From Erythrobacter donghaensis (GTDB taxonomy: Bacteria > Pseudomonadota > Alphaproteobacteria > Sphingomonadales > Sphingomonadaceae), in NCBI RefSeq assembly GCF_002155425.1, contig NZ_MUYG01000011.1, forward strand, positions 248,001-312,000: a stretch of DNA of 64,000 bases. Direction: 5' to 3'. The first letter of the stretch is position 1. Each line of letters opens with the position of its first letter. Under the pieces are notes generated by a model that saw nothing but the letters and a program-made list of their open reading frames with translations, had not been told where the DNA came from and made no database searches. The translations under genes were made by a program, and so were the position numbers. Positions 52,774 to 62,656 of the stretch are shown in pieces.

Positions 52774-54186
52774 CTAGCCCTTGGCGTAAGGGTTCTTGTT
52801 CGTCTTGAGCGTCACCCGCACCGGCACTGCGTCAAAGCCCAGCTTGGCGCGGATGCCGTTCACCAGATAGCGCTCGTAACTGGTGGGGAGCAGATCGAGG
52901 CGGCTGCCGAAGATCACGAACCGCGGCGGACGGGTGCCGGCCTGCGTGATGTAGCGCAGCTTGATCCGCTTGCCGCCGGGCGCCGGCGGGGGGTTGGCCT
53001 CCATCGCGTCATCGAACCAGCGGTTGAGCGCGGCGGTCGAGACGCGCTTCGACCAGGCGTCGCGGATCTCGAAGGCCCCGGCGAGCATCTGGTCGAGCCC
53101 CTTGCCAGTCTTGGCGCTGACGGCGAACAGCGGCAGCCCGCGCACCTGCGCCAGCCCGTCGTCGAGCGCACCGCGAATGCCGTTGAACAGCTTGCTCGCG
53201 TCCTCGGCCACGTCCCACTTGTTGATCGCGATCATCAGCGCGCGGCCTTCTTCGAGGACGAGGCTGGCGATCTTGAGATCCTGATGCTCAAGGCCCTGCG
53301 TCGCATCGAGCAGCAGCACCACGACTTCGGCGAAGTCCACCGCCCGGCGCGCATCGGCGACCGAGAGCTTTTCGAGCTTCTCGGTCACGTTCTTCTTCTT
53401 GCGCATGCCCGCGGTGTCGATGAGGCGAATCTCGCGGGTCTCGCCGGACTTCGGATCGGTCCAGTCCCAGTCGATCGCAATCGAATCGCGGGTGATCCCG
53501 GCCTCCGGGCCGGTCAGCAGGCGGTCTTCGCCGAGCAGGCGGTTGATCAGCGTGGACTTGCCCGCATTGGGTCGCCCGACGATGGCGAGCTTCAAGGGGC
53601 CGGAGGGGCGGTCTTCCTCGTCCATCGCGGCATATTCTGCGCGTTCGACGTCGTTGGCCTCTTCCCATTCCTCGGCCTTGGCGCCGATGATCGGCCACAG
53701 GCCGCCGAACAGGTCGGCAATGCCCTCGCCATGCTCGGCCGACATCGCGAGCGGTTCGCCGAGGCCCAGCGCATAGGCTTCCATGGCGCCTGCCTCGCCG
53801 CCCTTGCCTTCGGCCTTGTTGGCGACGACCACTACGGGGACTTCTTGTTCGCGCAGGTAGCGGGCGATTTCCTCGTCGAGCGGGGTCAGCCCGGCGCGCG
53901 CGTCGATCACGAACACCGCCGCATCCGCACCCGCAAGGCTCGCCTCGGTCTGCTTTCGCATCCGGCCGGGGAGGCTGAGTTCGTTCTCGTCCTCCCACCC
54001 GGCGGTGTCGACGATGGTGAAGTGCAGCCCGGCGATATTGGCATCGCCCATCCGCCGGTCGCGTGTCACCCCCGGCTGGTCATCGACGAGCGCGAGTTTC
54101 TTGCCCACCAGCCGGTTGAACAGCGTGGACTTGCCGACATTGGGTCGGCCGATGATGACGACTTCGGGTTTTTTGACGGGGGACAT
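52774..54186 (-). CDS. der: Ribosome-assembly GTPase Der (EngA)
   Basis: From the ATG at 54186 the protein is 470 residues. It has the double-GTPase layout unique to Der: first G1 GRPNVGKST with DTAGWED, second G1 GRPNAGKST with DTAGMRKK, NKWD as the second G4, and a C-terminal KH-like domain. It is needed for 50S subunit maturation. The DUF3297 gene is 63 bases upstream. Confidence 0.95.
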   Translation of the reverse strand: MSPVKKPEVVIIGRPNVGKSTLFNRLVGKKLALVDDQPGVTRDRRMGDANIAGLHFTIVDTAGWEDENELSLPGRMRKQTEASLAGADAAVFVIDARAGLTPLDEEIARYLREQEVPVVVVANKAEGKGGEAGAMEAYALGLGEPLAMSAEHGEGIADLFGGLWPIIGAKAEEWEEANDVERAEYAAMDEEDRPSGPLKLAIVGRPNAGKSTLINRLLGEDRLLTGPEAGITRDSIAIDWDWTDPKSGETREIRLIDTAGMRKKKNVTEKLEKLSVADARRAVDFAEVVVLLLDATQGLEHQDLKIASLVLEEGRALMIAINKWDVAEDASKLFNGIRGALDDGLAQVRGLPLFAVSAKTGKGLDQMLAGAFEIRDAWSKRVSTAALNRWFDDAMEANPPPAPGGKRIKLRYITQAGTRPPRFVIFGSRLDLLPTSYERYLVNGIRAKLGFDAVPVRVTLKTNKNPYAKG

Positions 54187-54249
54187 AACCCGCGCCAAGT
54201 GGGCGCAAATGCCGATTTTGGCAAGCGCGCCGCTTGTCCGGGGCCGGTA

Positions 54250-54558
54250 TCAGCCCTTTTTGGCGATCGGCGGGTTCTCGCCGAGGTCTTCGTACCAGGC
54301 TTCGACCGGGCCGGTCAGCTTGATCGTCAGCGGCTGACCCTTGCGGTCCAACGCCTTGCCCGCCTGCACCCGCACCCAGCCTTCGGAGATCGAATACTCC
54401 TCGATATCGGTGCGCACGCGGTCCTTGAACCGGATGCCGACCCCGCGCTGCAGCTTCTCGCCATCGAAGAACGGGCTGCGCGGATTGACCGACAGGTGAT
54501 CGGGCGGAACGTCTGCGCCAGCGGTGACGGGCGCGGTTTCGGGGGTTTCTTCGGTCAT
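54250..54558 (-). CDS. DUF3297 family protein
   Basis: From the ATG at 54558 the protein is 102 residues. The core HLSVNPRSPFFD, FKDRVRTDIEEYSISEGWVRV and PVEAWYEDL matches DUF3297, small proteins of unknown function found mostly in Proteobacteria. It sits upstream of der on the same strand and is divergent from tRNA-Leu. Confidence 0.82.
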   Translation of the reverse strand: MTEETPETAPVTAGADVPPDHLSVNPRSPFFDGEKLQRGVGIRFKDRVRTDIEEYSISEGWVRVQAGKALDRKGQPLTIKLTGPVEAWYEDLGENPPIAKKG

Positions 54559-54693
54559 GAGCGCGCCCTTATCCGCCAATCCTCGCGGCTTCAAGCGTGT
54601 TGCGCTTGCCCTTTTGGGCTGAGGGGGATAAGGGCGGCGGCTGATACGCGCGGGGTGCCTTCACCGGTTCCCCGCGCGGCTTCGTTCGGGCAT

Positions 54694-54778
54694 GCGGGCG
54701 TGGCGAAATTGGTAGACGCACCAGATTTAGGTTCTGGCATCGCAAGATGTGGGGGTTCGAGTCCCTTCGCCCGCACCA
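54694..54778 (+). tRNA. tRNA-Leu (anticodon TAG), CCA encoded
   Basis: The gene starts GCGGGCG and closes CGCCCGC, discriminator A, then CCA (54776-54778). The anticodon arm CCAGA-TTTAGGT-TCTGG gives anticodon TAG, and a long variable arm (CATCGCAAGATG) confirms a class II leucine tRNA. The T arm GGGTTCGAGTCC is present. It stands 64 bases before tig. Confidence 0.96.
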
Positions 54779-54842
54779 TATTTCGCATCGGACCTGCCCG
54801 TACCCTCGGAATTTTTTGCAAGAAGGCTTCAGACCAGTCACC

Positions 54843-56459
54843 ATGCAGACCAAGCAGACCGTCAACGAAGGGCTCAAGCGCGCCTATCTGATCACGATCC
54901 CGGCCGCCGAGCTTTCGGCGAAGATCGATGCCGAGATCAAGAAGGTGGCCCCGCAGGTGCGGATGCCCGGCTTCCGCCCGGGCAAGGTCCCCGCCAATCT
55001 CGTCAAGAAGATGCATGGCGAAGCCCTGCACGGTCAGGTCGTCAACGACACGATTCGCGAATCGGTCGACAAGCTGATGCGCGACGAAGCGCTGCGCCCG
55101 GCGATGCAGCCCGAAATCGGCCTCAACGAGGATTACGAAGAGGGCAAGGACGCGAAAATCATGGTCAGCCTCGAAGTGCTGCCCACGATCGACGCGCCGA
55201 GCATCGATGGGCTGAAGCTCGAAAAGCTGGTTGTTCCGGTCACCGACGCGCAGGTCGACGAGGCGCTGGGCAACATCGCTGGCCAGAACAAGAGCTACAA
55301 GGACGCCGCCAAGACCAAGAAGGCGGCTGACGGCGATCAGCTGATCATCGATTTCGTCGGCAAGCTCGACGGCGTCGAGTTCGATGGCGGCAAGGCCGAA
55401 GATGCGGCGCTTGTGCTGGGTTCGGGCACCTTCATCCCCGGTTTCGAAGACCAGCTGGTGGGCGTGAAGACCGGTCAGGAAAAGACCATCACCGTCACCT
55501 TCCCGGCCGATTATCAGGCCGAGCATCTGGCGGGCAAGGAAGCCACTTTCGACGTCACCGTGAAGGCGGTGAAGGTCGAGACCGAGACCCAGATCGACGA
55601 GGATTTCGCCAAGAGCCTCGGGCTCGACAGCCTCGAGAAGCTGCGCGAAATCATGAAGGCGCAGCTTGAGCAGCAGACCGCTGGCCTCACCCGCACCCAG
55701 ATGAAGCGCGCGTTGCTCGATCAGCTGGCTGCCGGTCACAGCTTCGAAGTCCCCGGCACGATGGTCGAGGCGGAGTTCCAGCAGATCTGGGCGCAGCTCC
55801 AGCAGGAAGCCGCCAACGACGAGAACCCGGCTGACGCGCTGAAGCAGATCGAAGACGAGAAGGACGAATACCGTTCGATCGCCGAGCGCCGCGTGCGTCT
55901 GGGCCTGCTGCTCTCGGAAATCGGCCAGGCCAATGGCGTGGAAGTGACCCAGCAGGAAATGGGCATGCTGATCCAGCAGGCCGCGATGCAGTATCGCAAC
56001 GAGGATCGTGAGCGCTTCGTGCAGTACATCCAGTCCGAGCCGATGGCCGCCGCTCAGCTGCGCGCGCCGCTGTATGAGGACAAGGTCGTCGACTTCCTGT
56101 TCGACAAGGCCGAAGTCACCGAGCGCGAAGTGACCGTCGAGGAACTGCAGGCAGCGATCGAAGTGGAAGATACCGCCGAAGCCGCGCCTGCTCCGAAGAA
56201 GGCCGCTGCCAAGAAGAAGGCCCCGGCCAAGAAGGCCGAAGCCAAGACCGAGGAAGCCCCGGCTGCCGCAGAAAAGCCCGCCAAGAAGGCGCCGGCTAAG
56301 AAGGCTGCCGCCAAGGCCGACGACGCCAAGGAAGAGGCCAAGCCCGCTGCCAAGAAGGCGCCCGCCAAGAAGCCTGCCGCAAGCAAGGCCGAGGTTGCTG
56401 CCGAAGAAAAGCCGGCTGCCAAGAAGGCCCCGGCCAAGAAAGCGGCTGCGAAGAAGTAA
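54843..56459 (+). CDS. tig: Trigger factor with a histone-H1-like Lys/Ala/Pro tail
   Basis: From the ATG at 54843 the protein is 538 residues, about 100 more than E. coli trigger factor. The ribosome-binding signature is GFRPGKVP. A PPIase (FKBP-like) domain (about residues 165-245, GDQLIIDFVGKLDG) and C-terminal chaperone arms follow. The extra ~95 residues are tandem KKAPAKKAAAK-type units broken by Glu/Asp/Ala spacers, resembling histone H1 tails. It folds nascent chains at the ribosome exit; the tail may add RNA or DNA binding. A frame upstream of 54843 covers the tRNA and was excluded. Confidence 0.93.
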   Translation: MQTKQTVNEGLKRAYLITIPAAELSAKIDAEIKKVAPQVRMPGFRPGKVPANLVKKMHGEALHGQVVNDTIRESVDKLMRDEALRPAMQPEIGLNEDYEEGKDAKIMVSLEVLPTIDAPSIDGLKLEKLVVPVTDAQVDEALGNIAGQNKSYKDAAKTKKAADGDQLIIDFVGKLDGVEFDGGKAEDAALVLGSGTFIPGFEDQLVGVKTGQEKTITVTFPADYQAEHLAGKEATFDVTVKAVKVETETQIDEDFAKSLGLDSLEKLREIMKAQLEQQTAGLTRTQMKRALLDQLAAGHSFEVPGTMVEAEFQQIWAQLQQEAANDENPADALKQIEDEKDEYRSIAERRVRLGLLLSEIGQANGVEVTQQEMGMLIQQAAMQYRNEDRERFVQYIQSEPMAAAQLRAPLYEDKVVDFLFDKAEVTEREVTVEELQAAIEVEDTAEAAPAPKKAAAKKKAPAKKAEAKTEEAPAAAEKPAKKAPAKKAAAKADDAKEEAKPAAKKAPAKKPAASKAEVAAEEKPAAKKAPAKKAAAKK

Positions 56460-56470
56460 ATCTGTGTGAG

Positions 56471-56538
56471 CCCCCGCGCAGGCGGGGGCCTCAGGCTGGA
56501 AGGCGCTTTGCTGCGGGAGACCCCCGCCTGCGCGGGGG
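56471..56538. repeat. REP-like doublet: two inverted copies of an 18-bp GC hairpin
   Basis: CCCCCGC-GCAG-GCGGGGG (56471-56488) and its exact reverse complement CCCCCGC-CTGC-GCGGGGG (56521-56538) lie head to head 32 bases apart, in the spacer between tig and the convergent amidase gene. Each can fold alone and the pair can fold together, like BIME-type REP elements. It may also end transcription of tig and the amidase gene. Confidence 0.7.
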
Positions 56539-56561
56539 TGCACCAGGAAAAGGCGGGGGGC

Positions 56562-58100
56562 TTACTCCCCCGCCGGACGCCACGGACGGAATCGGGGCGC
56601 GGGCAGCACGGCTGTCCGCGCCTTTTCGTAGGCTGCACCGGCCTTCAGCACGTCATGGTCCTGCCACTGGCCGCCCATGATGCTGAACCCCACCGGCAGC
56701 CCCTCGACCGCGCCCATCGGCACGGTGATGTGCGGATAGCCCGCAATCGCCGCCAGATAGCCTGCACCGATTCGCCCGCCGAAATTGTCGCCGTTGACGA
56801 GATCGGTGGTCCACGCCGGGCCGGTCGTGGGCGCGACAAGGAAGGCGACCTTGTTGTCGGCCAGCAGCTTGTCGATCCCCTCGGCCCGCGTCAGGCGGCG
56901 CAGGGTGGCGAGGTTCTTTTCGTAAGCCTCGGCATCGTTGGTCTCGAGCGCCTGTTCGAACAGCTCCTGCCCGAACCAGCGCAGCTCCTCGCGCGCGTTG
57001 GCGCTGTTGAAGGCGACCACTTCAGCAAGGCTGCGCGGCCCGGTGCTGACCGGGCGGCCGGCGAGATACTTGTCCATCTCCACCCGCAGCTCGTAGAGCA
57101 GCACGGGGAGCGAGGCGCCCCACATCTCGCTCGGCGGGGCATATTCGACATCGACCAGCACCGCGCCCGCGCGGGTGAGATCGGCGAGCGCCGCCTCGAA
57201 CAGCGCCTTCACGTCAGGGCGGCTTCCGACCGCGGACCGCAGCACACCGATTCGCACGCCCTTCAATGATGCGGTTTCCAGCCCCTCGGTGTAGTCCTTC
57301 ACCCGCTTGGCCTCCCGCGTGACCGGATCGGCGGCGTCCTCACCAGCGATCGCCGTGAGCAGCAGCGCGGCGTCATAGACCGTCTTCGCCATCGGCCCGG
57401 CGGTGTCCTGCGTGGAGGAAATCGGCACCACATGGGTGCGGCTGACGATCCCGACGCTGGGCTTGAAGCCTACGAGGCCATTGATGCTCGCCGGACAGGT
57501 GATCGACCCGTTGGTCTCCGTCCCGATCGCGGCCCAGGCGAAGCCTGCTGCAATTGCCGCCCCGCTGCCCGAGGACGAGCCGCAGGTGTTGCGGTCAATC
57601 GCAAAGGGATTGCGCGTGAGCCCGCCCACCGCGCTCCACCCGCTGGTCGAATTGTCGGAGCGGATATTGGCCCATTCGGAAAGATTGGTCTTGCCCAGCA
57701 CCACCCCGCCATTCTTGCGCATCAGCGCGATCAGCGGCGCGTCGCGGCCCGTGGCATTGTCCTTCAGCGCGAGACTGCCTGCGGTGGTGGGCCATTCGGC
57801 GGTCTCGACATTGTCCTTCACCAGCACCGTGCGCCCGCGCAGCACGCCCGTGCCGAGCAGCTGGCGCGCCTTGACCGGGGCGGCGGGATCATAATCGATC
57901 ACGGCATTGAGCCGCGGGCCATTATCATCGAGCGCCTGAATGCGCAGGATATACTCATCCGTCGCCAGCAGCTCGGCCATCGCAGCGCGGTCGGCCGCGC
58001 CGGCTTCGGGCGGCGGGCTGGCGTTCTGGGAAAGGGCGGGAACGGCGCAGGTCGCAAGCAGCAGACCGAGCGCGGGGCGGGCGAAGGAGCGATGGTTCAT
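56562..58100 (-). CDS. Exported amidase (amidase-signature family)
   Basis: From the ATG at 58100 the protein is 512 residues with a signal peptide (cleavage near PALSQN). The amidase signature is complete: Lys in TVLVKDN, the Gly/Ser-rich segment NTCGSSSGSGAAIAAG with the cis-Ser, and the nucleophile Ser in GTETNGSITCPAS. The export signal points to the periplasm. It hydrolyses an amide; which one is unknown. Single gene on the minus strand between tig and clpP. Confidence 0.88.
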   Translation of the reverse strand: MNHRSFARPALGLLLATCAVPALSQNASPPPEAGAADRAAMAELLATDEYILRIQALDDNGPRLNAVIDYDPAAPVKARQLLGTGVLRGRTVLVKDNVETAEWPTTAGSLALKDNATGRDAPLIALMRKNGGVVLGKTNLSEWANIRSDNSTSGWSAVGGLTRNPFAIDRNTCGSSSGSGAAIAAGFAWAAIGTETNGSITCPASINGLVGFKPSVGIVSRTHVVPISSTQDTAGPMAKTVYDAALLLTAIAGEDAADPVTREAKRVKDYTEGLETASLKGVRIGVLRSAVGSRPDVKALFEAALADLTRAGAVLVDVEYAPPSEMWGASLPVLLYELRVEMDKYLAGRPVSTGPRSLAEVVAFNSANAREELRWFGQELFEQALETNDAEAYEKNLATLRRLTRAEGIDKLLADNKVAFLVAPTTGPAWTTDLVNGDNFGGRIGAGYLAAIAGYPHITVPMGAVEGLPVGFSIMGGQWQDHDVLKAGAAYEKARTAVLPAPRFRPWRPAGE

Positions 58101-58255
58101 GCGCACTGGTTTGCGCGCGGTTCCGCCAAGGCTCAAGGGGCAAAACGCAGTAGGCCGTCAGCCGGCAATTCACAGGGACAAGGTAAACGCCCTTGAAATT
58201 GCCCCGCGCCTGACGACATAGCCAACTTGAAACCCATGAAGGACAACGCAACCCC

Positions 58256-58960
58256 ATGATCGATCTGTTCGGCAACGCGCACGAAACCTACGGCACCCAA
58301 GGTCAGTTCACCCGCGATCCGCTTACCGGCGCGCTGGTGCCCGTGGTGGTCGAGCAGACGAGCCGGGGCGAACGCAGCTTCGACATCTTCAGCCGCCTGC
58401 TGCGCGAACGAATCGTCTTCGTCACCGGGCAGGTGGAAGACGGCATGGCCTCGCTCATCACTGCGCAGCTGCTGTTCCTCGAATCCGAGAATCCGTCGAA
58501 GCCGATCTCCATGTACATCAACTCGCCCGGCGGCGTGGTGACGGCGGGCCTCGCGATTTTCGACACCATGCAATACATCAAGCCGCGCGTGTCGACCGTG
58601 TGCATGGGGCAGGCCGCCAGCATGGGCAGCTTCCTGCTCGCGGCGGGTGAGCCGGGGATGCGCATCGCACTTCCCAATGCGCGGATCATGATCCACCAGC
58701 CTTCGGGCGGCGCGCGCGGGATGGCCTCGGATATCGAAATTCAGGCGCGCGAAATCCTGCGCATCCGCAGCCGCATGAACGATCTCTACGTCAAGTTCAC
58801 GGGCCGCAGCCTTGAGGAAATCGAAAAGGCGATGGACCGCGATACCTTCCTCGAAGCCGAGGAAGCCAAGAACTTCGGCCTCGTCGACAAGGTGTTCGAA
58901 ACCCGGCCCGATAACGAGGAAACCGGGGGCGAGGATGGCTCGGGCGGCGCGCCGGAGTAA
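58256..58960 (+). CDS. clpP: ATP-dependent Clp protease proteolytic subunit
   Basis: The 234-residue protein has the catalytic Ser in GQAASMGS, His in HQPSGGARG and an Asp in AMDRDTFL. The [14 protein letters not shown] helix is typical. The C-terminal acidic tail ([13 protein letters not shown]) extends beyond the E. coli length. AAGGA lies about ten bases before the ATG. It forms a double-ring serine protease with ClpX, whose gene follows after 197 bases. Confidence 0.95.
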   Translation: MIDLFGNAHETYGTQGQFTRDPLTGALVPVVVEQTSRGERSFDIFSRLLRERIVFVTGQVEDGMASLITAQLLFLESENPSKPISMYINSPGGVVTAGLAIFDTMQYIKPRVSTVCMGQAASMGSFLLAAGEPGMRIALPNARIMIHQPSGGARGMASDIEIQAREILRIRSRMNDLYVKFTGRSLEEIEKAMDRDTFLEAEEAKNFGLVDKVFETRPDNEETGGEDGSGGAPE

Positions 58961-58989
58961 GCCTCGCCGGCGCGGGTGCACCGTGGTGG

Positions 58990-59016
58990 GACAGGCGGCA
59001 TCGCGGCCTGTCTTTT
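58990..59016 (+). terminator. Intrinsic terminator after clpP
   Basis: GACAGGC (58990-58996) pairs with GCCTGTC (59006-59012) around a nine-base loop, followed by TTTT. It would separate clpP from clpX transcription at least in part. Confidence 0.7.
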
Positions 59017-59157
59017 CCGCCACTTCGCCGATCGCGGCAGCATGGTAACATCACCAAATCGCGCGCCATGTGTTGATTCATCTGGCACGCGCGATACACT
59101 TGACGAATCCGCCCGGGGTGTTCCGGCGCTCTCACTTGCGGATTCGAGGACACAGGA

Positions 59158-60423
59158 ATGACCAAATTGAGCGGATCCGACAGCAAGAGCACCCTCTATT
59201 GCAGCTTCTGCGGGAAGTCGCAGCACGAGGTGCGCAAGCTTATCGCCGGCCCCACGGTGTTCATCTGCGATGAATGCGTCGAGCTGTGCAACGACATCAT
59301 CCGCGAGGAAACCAAGGCAGGGATCGCCGGTAAGAAAGACGGCGAGATCCCCACGCCGATGGACATCTTCACCACCCTGAACGATTACGTGATCGGTCAG
59401 GACCGGGCGAAGCGCGTTCTCTCGGTCGCGGTGCACAACCACTACAAGCGTTTGAAGCACAGCGGGAAATCGGGCGAAGTCGAACTCGCCAAGTCGAACA
59501 TTCTGCTGGTCGGCCCCACCGGTTCGGGCAAGACGCTGCTGGCGCAGACGCTTGCGCGCACCTTCGATGTGCCCTTCACCATGGCCGATGCAACCACGCT
59601 GACCGAAGCGGGCTACGTGGGCGAGGACGTGGAGAACATTATCCTCAAGCTGCTCCAGGCCTCGGATTACAATGTCGAGAAGGCGCAGCACGGGATCGTC
59701 TATATCGACGAGATCGACAAGATCACCCGCAAGGCCGAAAACCCCTCGATCACCCGCGACGTGTCGGGGGAGGGCGTGCAGCAGGCGTTGCTCAAGCTGA
59801 TGGAAGGCACCACCGCCTCCGTGCCGCCGCAGGGCGGTCGCAAGCATCCGCAACAGGAATTCCTTCAGGTCGACACCACCAACATCCTGTTCATCTGCGG
59901 CGGGGCGTTCGCAGGTCTTGATAAGATCATCGCCGACCGGTTGCAGAAGCGTAGCATTGGCTTTGGCGCGCATGTCGCCGATCCGGACAAGCGCCGCGTG
60001 GGCGAGCTGCTGGAGAAGAGCGAGCCTGAGGATCTCCTCAAGTTCGGCCTGATCCCCGAATTCGTCGGCCGTCTGCCGGTGATCGCCACGCTGCACGATC
60101 TTGACGTGCCCGCGCTGGTGACCATCCTCAACGAGCCCAAGAATGCGCTGGTGAAGCAGTATCGCAAGCTGTTCGAGCTTGAAGATGTTGAACTCACCTT
60201 CACCGACGACGCGCTTCAGGCAATCGCCGAGCGTGCCATCAAGCGCAAGACCGGCGCACGCGGGCTTCGTTCCATCGTCGAAGGCCTGCTGCTCGACACG
60301 ATGTTCGACCTGCCCGACATGGAAGGCGTGACCGAAATCGTGATCGACGCCGATGTGGTGGGCGGCAAGAAGGAACCGATCCGCGTGATCGGCCTGGAAA
60401 AGAAGAAGGAAGAGGCGGCGTAG
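59158..60423 (+). CDS. clpX: ATP-dependent Clp protease ATP-binding subunit ClpX
   Basis: The 421-residue unfoldase has the N-terminal zinc domain (CSFCGKS with CDECVELC), Walker A GPTGSGKT and Walker [10 protein letters not shown]. Pore-loop and sensor segments follow ([10 protein letters not shown] and GARGLRSI). The IGF loop reads RSIGFGA and docks to ClpP. ACAGGA ends immediately before the ATG. It unfolds tagged substrates and feeds them to ClpP. Confidence 0.96.
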   Translation: MTKLSGSDSKSTLYCSFCGKSQHEVRKLIAGPTVFICDECVELCNDIIREETKAGIAGKKDGEIPTPMDIFTTLNDYVIGQDRAKRVLSVAVHNHYKRLKHSGKSGEVELAKSNILLVGPTGSGKTLLAQTLARTFDVPFTMADATTLTEAGYVGEDVENIILKLLQASDYNVEKAQHGIVYIDEIDKITRKAENPSITRDVSGEGVQQALLKLMEGTTASVPPQGGRKHPQQEFLQVDTTNILFICGGAFAGLDKIIADRLQKRSIGFGAHVADPDKRRVGELLEKSEPEDLLKFGLIPEFVGRLPVIATLHDLDVPALVTILNEPKNALVKQYRKLFELEDVELTFTDDALQAIAERAIKRKTGARGLRSIVEGLLLDTMFDLPDMEGVTEIVIDADVVGGKKEPIRVIGLEKKKEEAA

Positions 60424-60452
60424 GTTGCGCTTGCGGAGCGCGGAGAGGTGCT

Positions 60453-61811
60453 TCAGCGTTTCATGCGCGCCGGGATCTGGCCTTCCGGGCAAGGGATGAG
60501 CGACACGATCCCTTGAGACAGGAGATCAATCCCGCCCGCCGCTGTCGGTCTGATGCCGATGTCGGGAAGGTCTTCCGGACCGGGGTCGGCCAGCGAGACA
60601 CGGTAGAACCCGTCTTCCTGGCCGATCACCCTCCCATAATCGTAGCGCAGCACTTCGACGCGCGCCCCGGCCGAGGCGATCTCGAGGTGGCGGTTGCGCT
60701 CAAACTTGTAGAGGTAGGTGGGCGCGGCGCAGGTTGTTCTGCTTTTCTCGACATAATAACCCAGCCGCACCGGAATCCGGCCGAGGATGCCGTCCTGCGC
60801 GCTCGGTGCCGTGGCCGCGGCGGCCGATACGACCGGCATTGCTGCCGGTGCCCGGTCAAAAGGCGGATCAAGTGTGCAGACGCGGCCTTCCAGCGAAGTG
60901 CCCGCGCGGACGTATTTGGTGCCGTCCCAGCGCAGCAGCGGGAAGCAGTTCGAACCCGGCCCGCCGATTTCGATATCTGGCCAGCCGCCGTCCCCGCGGC
61001 GATAGAAGCTCGGCATTCCCGATCCCTGAATCAGGATCGACCACGCACCGTTGATGCGGGTCAGCAGGGTGTAGCCACTGCCGCCGAAGCCATGACAGGC
61101 AGTGCCGAAACTAGCGATCAAGGCCTCCTTGGTCCCGTCGCCGTCGATGTCCTCGAAGGCGACGATCTCGCCGGTTTCTTCGCCTTCGCAGGTCGCCCAC
61201 TTGCCCTTGCGCAAGGTGAAACCCGCCGCGCGCATGATCGCGGCGCGATCGGCAACTGGCACGACAGGGCTTGGACCTTCGCCGAGCGGGAGGCGCTGTG
61301 CCGGGTCCGCCTCGGCTTTGGGGAAGGCAGTGACGGAGTTTTGCCAGCAGCCCGCCAGCGCCTTCGACAGCGCCTGAGATGATCCGGCCAGCGTCAGCGC
61401 TCCGATCGCCCGATCCCCGACCGAGACCGCCACTGTCCGTCCACCCGCAAGCGCGGCGATCAGCGCCGGATCGGTGACCGGGCCGAACAACCGTGCGGGC
61501 TGGGCGGTGACGTTGAAAGCGAGCGGGAAGCTGCGGCCATCAACCGTGAGCGCACCATTCGCCCTACCGGTGCCAAGCGGACGGACCAGGTCAACGAGGA
61601 TGAAAGCCTGCGGGCCGTCGCACGCCAGCCCCATCGCGACGATCGAGCCGCTGCCCGGCACGATGGCGACCGGCGGCTGACGGGGATCGGCTTGGGAGAC
61701 CTGCCAGCCTTGACCTGCGGTCTGCGCGTGGCCGGATGTCGTCAGCAACACGGCCGCAATTAGCGCGGCTAGTGTACTGGATAAGCGCCTACCCCTTGCT
61801 CCTTGGATCAT
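60453..61811 (-). CDS. Exported protein of unknown function with an EF-hand-like calcium loop
   Basis: From the ATG at 61811 the protein is 452 residues with a signal peptide ending SGHAQ. One segment, FEDIDGDGTKEALI, resembles the DxDxDG calcium loop of FG-GAP/dockerin proteins and suggests a beta-propeller-like or lipoprotein-associated fold. The C-terminal part is rich in aromatic residues (RFYRVSLADPG region). No family was recognised. GGGGGGAAG lies just before the start. Confidence 0.65.
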   Translation of the reverse strand: MIQGARGRRLSSTLAALIAAVLLTTSGHAQTAGQGWQVSQADPRQPPVAIVPGSGSIVAMGLACDGPQAFILVDLVRPLGTGRANGALTVDGRSFPLAFNVTAQPARLFGPVTDPALIAALAGGRTVAVSVGDRAIGALTLAGSSQALSKALAGCWQNSVTAFPKAEADPAQRLPLGEGPSPVVPVADRAAIMRAAGFTLRKGKWATCEGEETGEIVAFEDIDGDGTKEALIASFGTACHGFGGSGYTLLTRINGAWSILIQGSGMPSFYRRGDGGWPDIEIGGPGSNCFPLLRWDGTKYVRAGTSLEGRVCTLDPPFDRAPAAMPVVSAAAATAPSAQDGILGRIPVRLGYYVEKSRTTCAAPTYLYKFERNRHLEIASAGARVEVLRYDYGRVIGQEDGFYRVSLADPGPEDLPDIGIRPTAAGGIDLLSQGIVSLIPCPEGQIPARMKR

Positions 61812-61876
61812 GTCGTCTTCCCCCCATAGACTGGGCAAGCAGATTAACATGAACCGGCTGAACCCAAAACCAAAAA

Positions 61877-61909
61877 CCCCGCCCGGTCTTGCAAGAAGAC
61901 CGGACGGGG
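61877..61909 (-). terminator. Intrinsic terminator of the first fasciclin gene
   Basis: CCCCGCCCGGTCTT pairs with AAGACCGGACGGGG (one C-A mismatch) around GCAAG, and TTTTTGG follows on the minus strand. It shares the CCCCGCCCGG/CCGGACGGGG core with the terminator at 62657. Confidence 0.8.
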
Positions 61910-61973
61910 CCGGAGAAGCGCCGTCCCGCAAAGGGGATGGAGAAGCAGGGACGACGCCAGCTTGTCAGCGAAA

Positions 61974-62525
61974 TCAGGCGGGGAGGAACACGCCGTCGGT
62001 CACGTGCACCACGCCGTTCGAGGTCATCACGTCGGCCTGCGTGACGGCAGTCGCGCCGCCCTTGGCATCGGTGATGATGATGGTTTCGCCCGAAAGGCGC
62101 GCGGTCAGCTTGCCGCCCGATACGGTGGTGAGCGTGGCGCTGCCGCCATGCTTCTTGATCAGCGCCACCAGATCGGCGGCGGTCACCTTACCGGCTACTG
62201 CATGGTAGGTGAGGATGGTGGTCAGCGTGCCCTTGTTTTCAGGCTTCACCAGCGTGCCGACCGTGCCGGCGGGCAGCTTGGCGAAGGCGGTGTCGGTGGG
62301 GGCGAAGACGGTGAAGGGGCCGGGGCTCGACAGGGTGTCGACGAGGCCAGCGGCCTTGACCGCGGCGACCAGCGTGTTGTGGACGCCGGTGCTCATGGCG
62401 GTCTGGACGATGTTCGCTTCGGCCTTCTTTTCCATGTGGTGATCGGCCAGCGCCGGGACAGCGGCAAGGCCGGTGGTCACAGCGAGTGCGGCGGCGACAG
62501 CGGTAAGCGTGGTCTTGAGGGTCAT
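61974..62525 (-). CDS. Exported fasciclin-domain protein 1
   Basis: From the ATG at 62525 the protein is 183 residues: a signal peptide ending ALADH, then one fasciclin (FAS1) domain. The H1 motif reads GPFTVFAPTDTAF, the conserved YH is in LTYHAVAGKV and the H2 motif ends NGVVHVTDGVFLPA. FAS1 domains mediate adhesion or matrix contact. It is a paralogue of the next gene upstream. Confidence 0.92.
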   Translation of the reverse strand: MTLKTTLTAVAAALAVTTGLAAVPALADHHMEKKAEANIVQTAMSTGVHNTLVAAVKAAGLVDTLSSPGPFTVFAPTDTAFAKLPAGTVGTLVKPENKGTLTTILTYHAVAGKVTAADLVALIKKHGGSATLTTVSGGKLTARLSGETIIITDAKGGATAVTQADVMTSNGVVHVTDGVFLPA

Positions 62526-62656
62526 GACAGAGTGCTCCTTGTAATGGTTATCGGGACTGCAAGCCCTCCCGCTTGCCGCAAAGCTACGGCGGCTGGAACC
62601 GCAAGGATGCAAAAATAAATAATTGAAAAATCTAAGTCTTTGCAGCGCCATGCAAA

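Noticed and set aside
54591..56543. 650-codon minus-strand frame opposite tig
   Set aside because: It mirrors the trigger factor gene; its Leu/Gly-rich part is the antisense of the Lys/Ala tail, and it also covers the tRNA-Leu side.
58786..60492. 568-codon minus-strand frame opposite clpX
   Set aside because: Antisense shadow of clpX, which has full motif support; composition is His/Asp/Arg-rich as typical of high-GC shadows.
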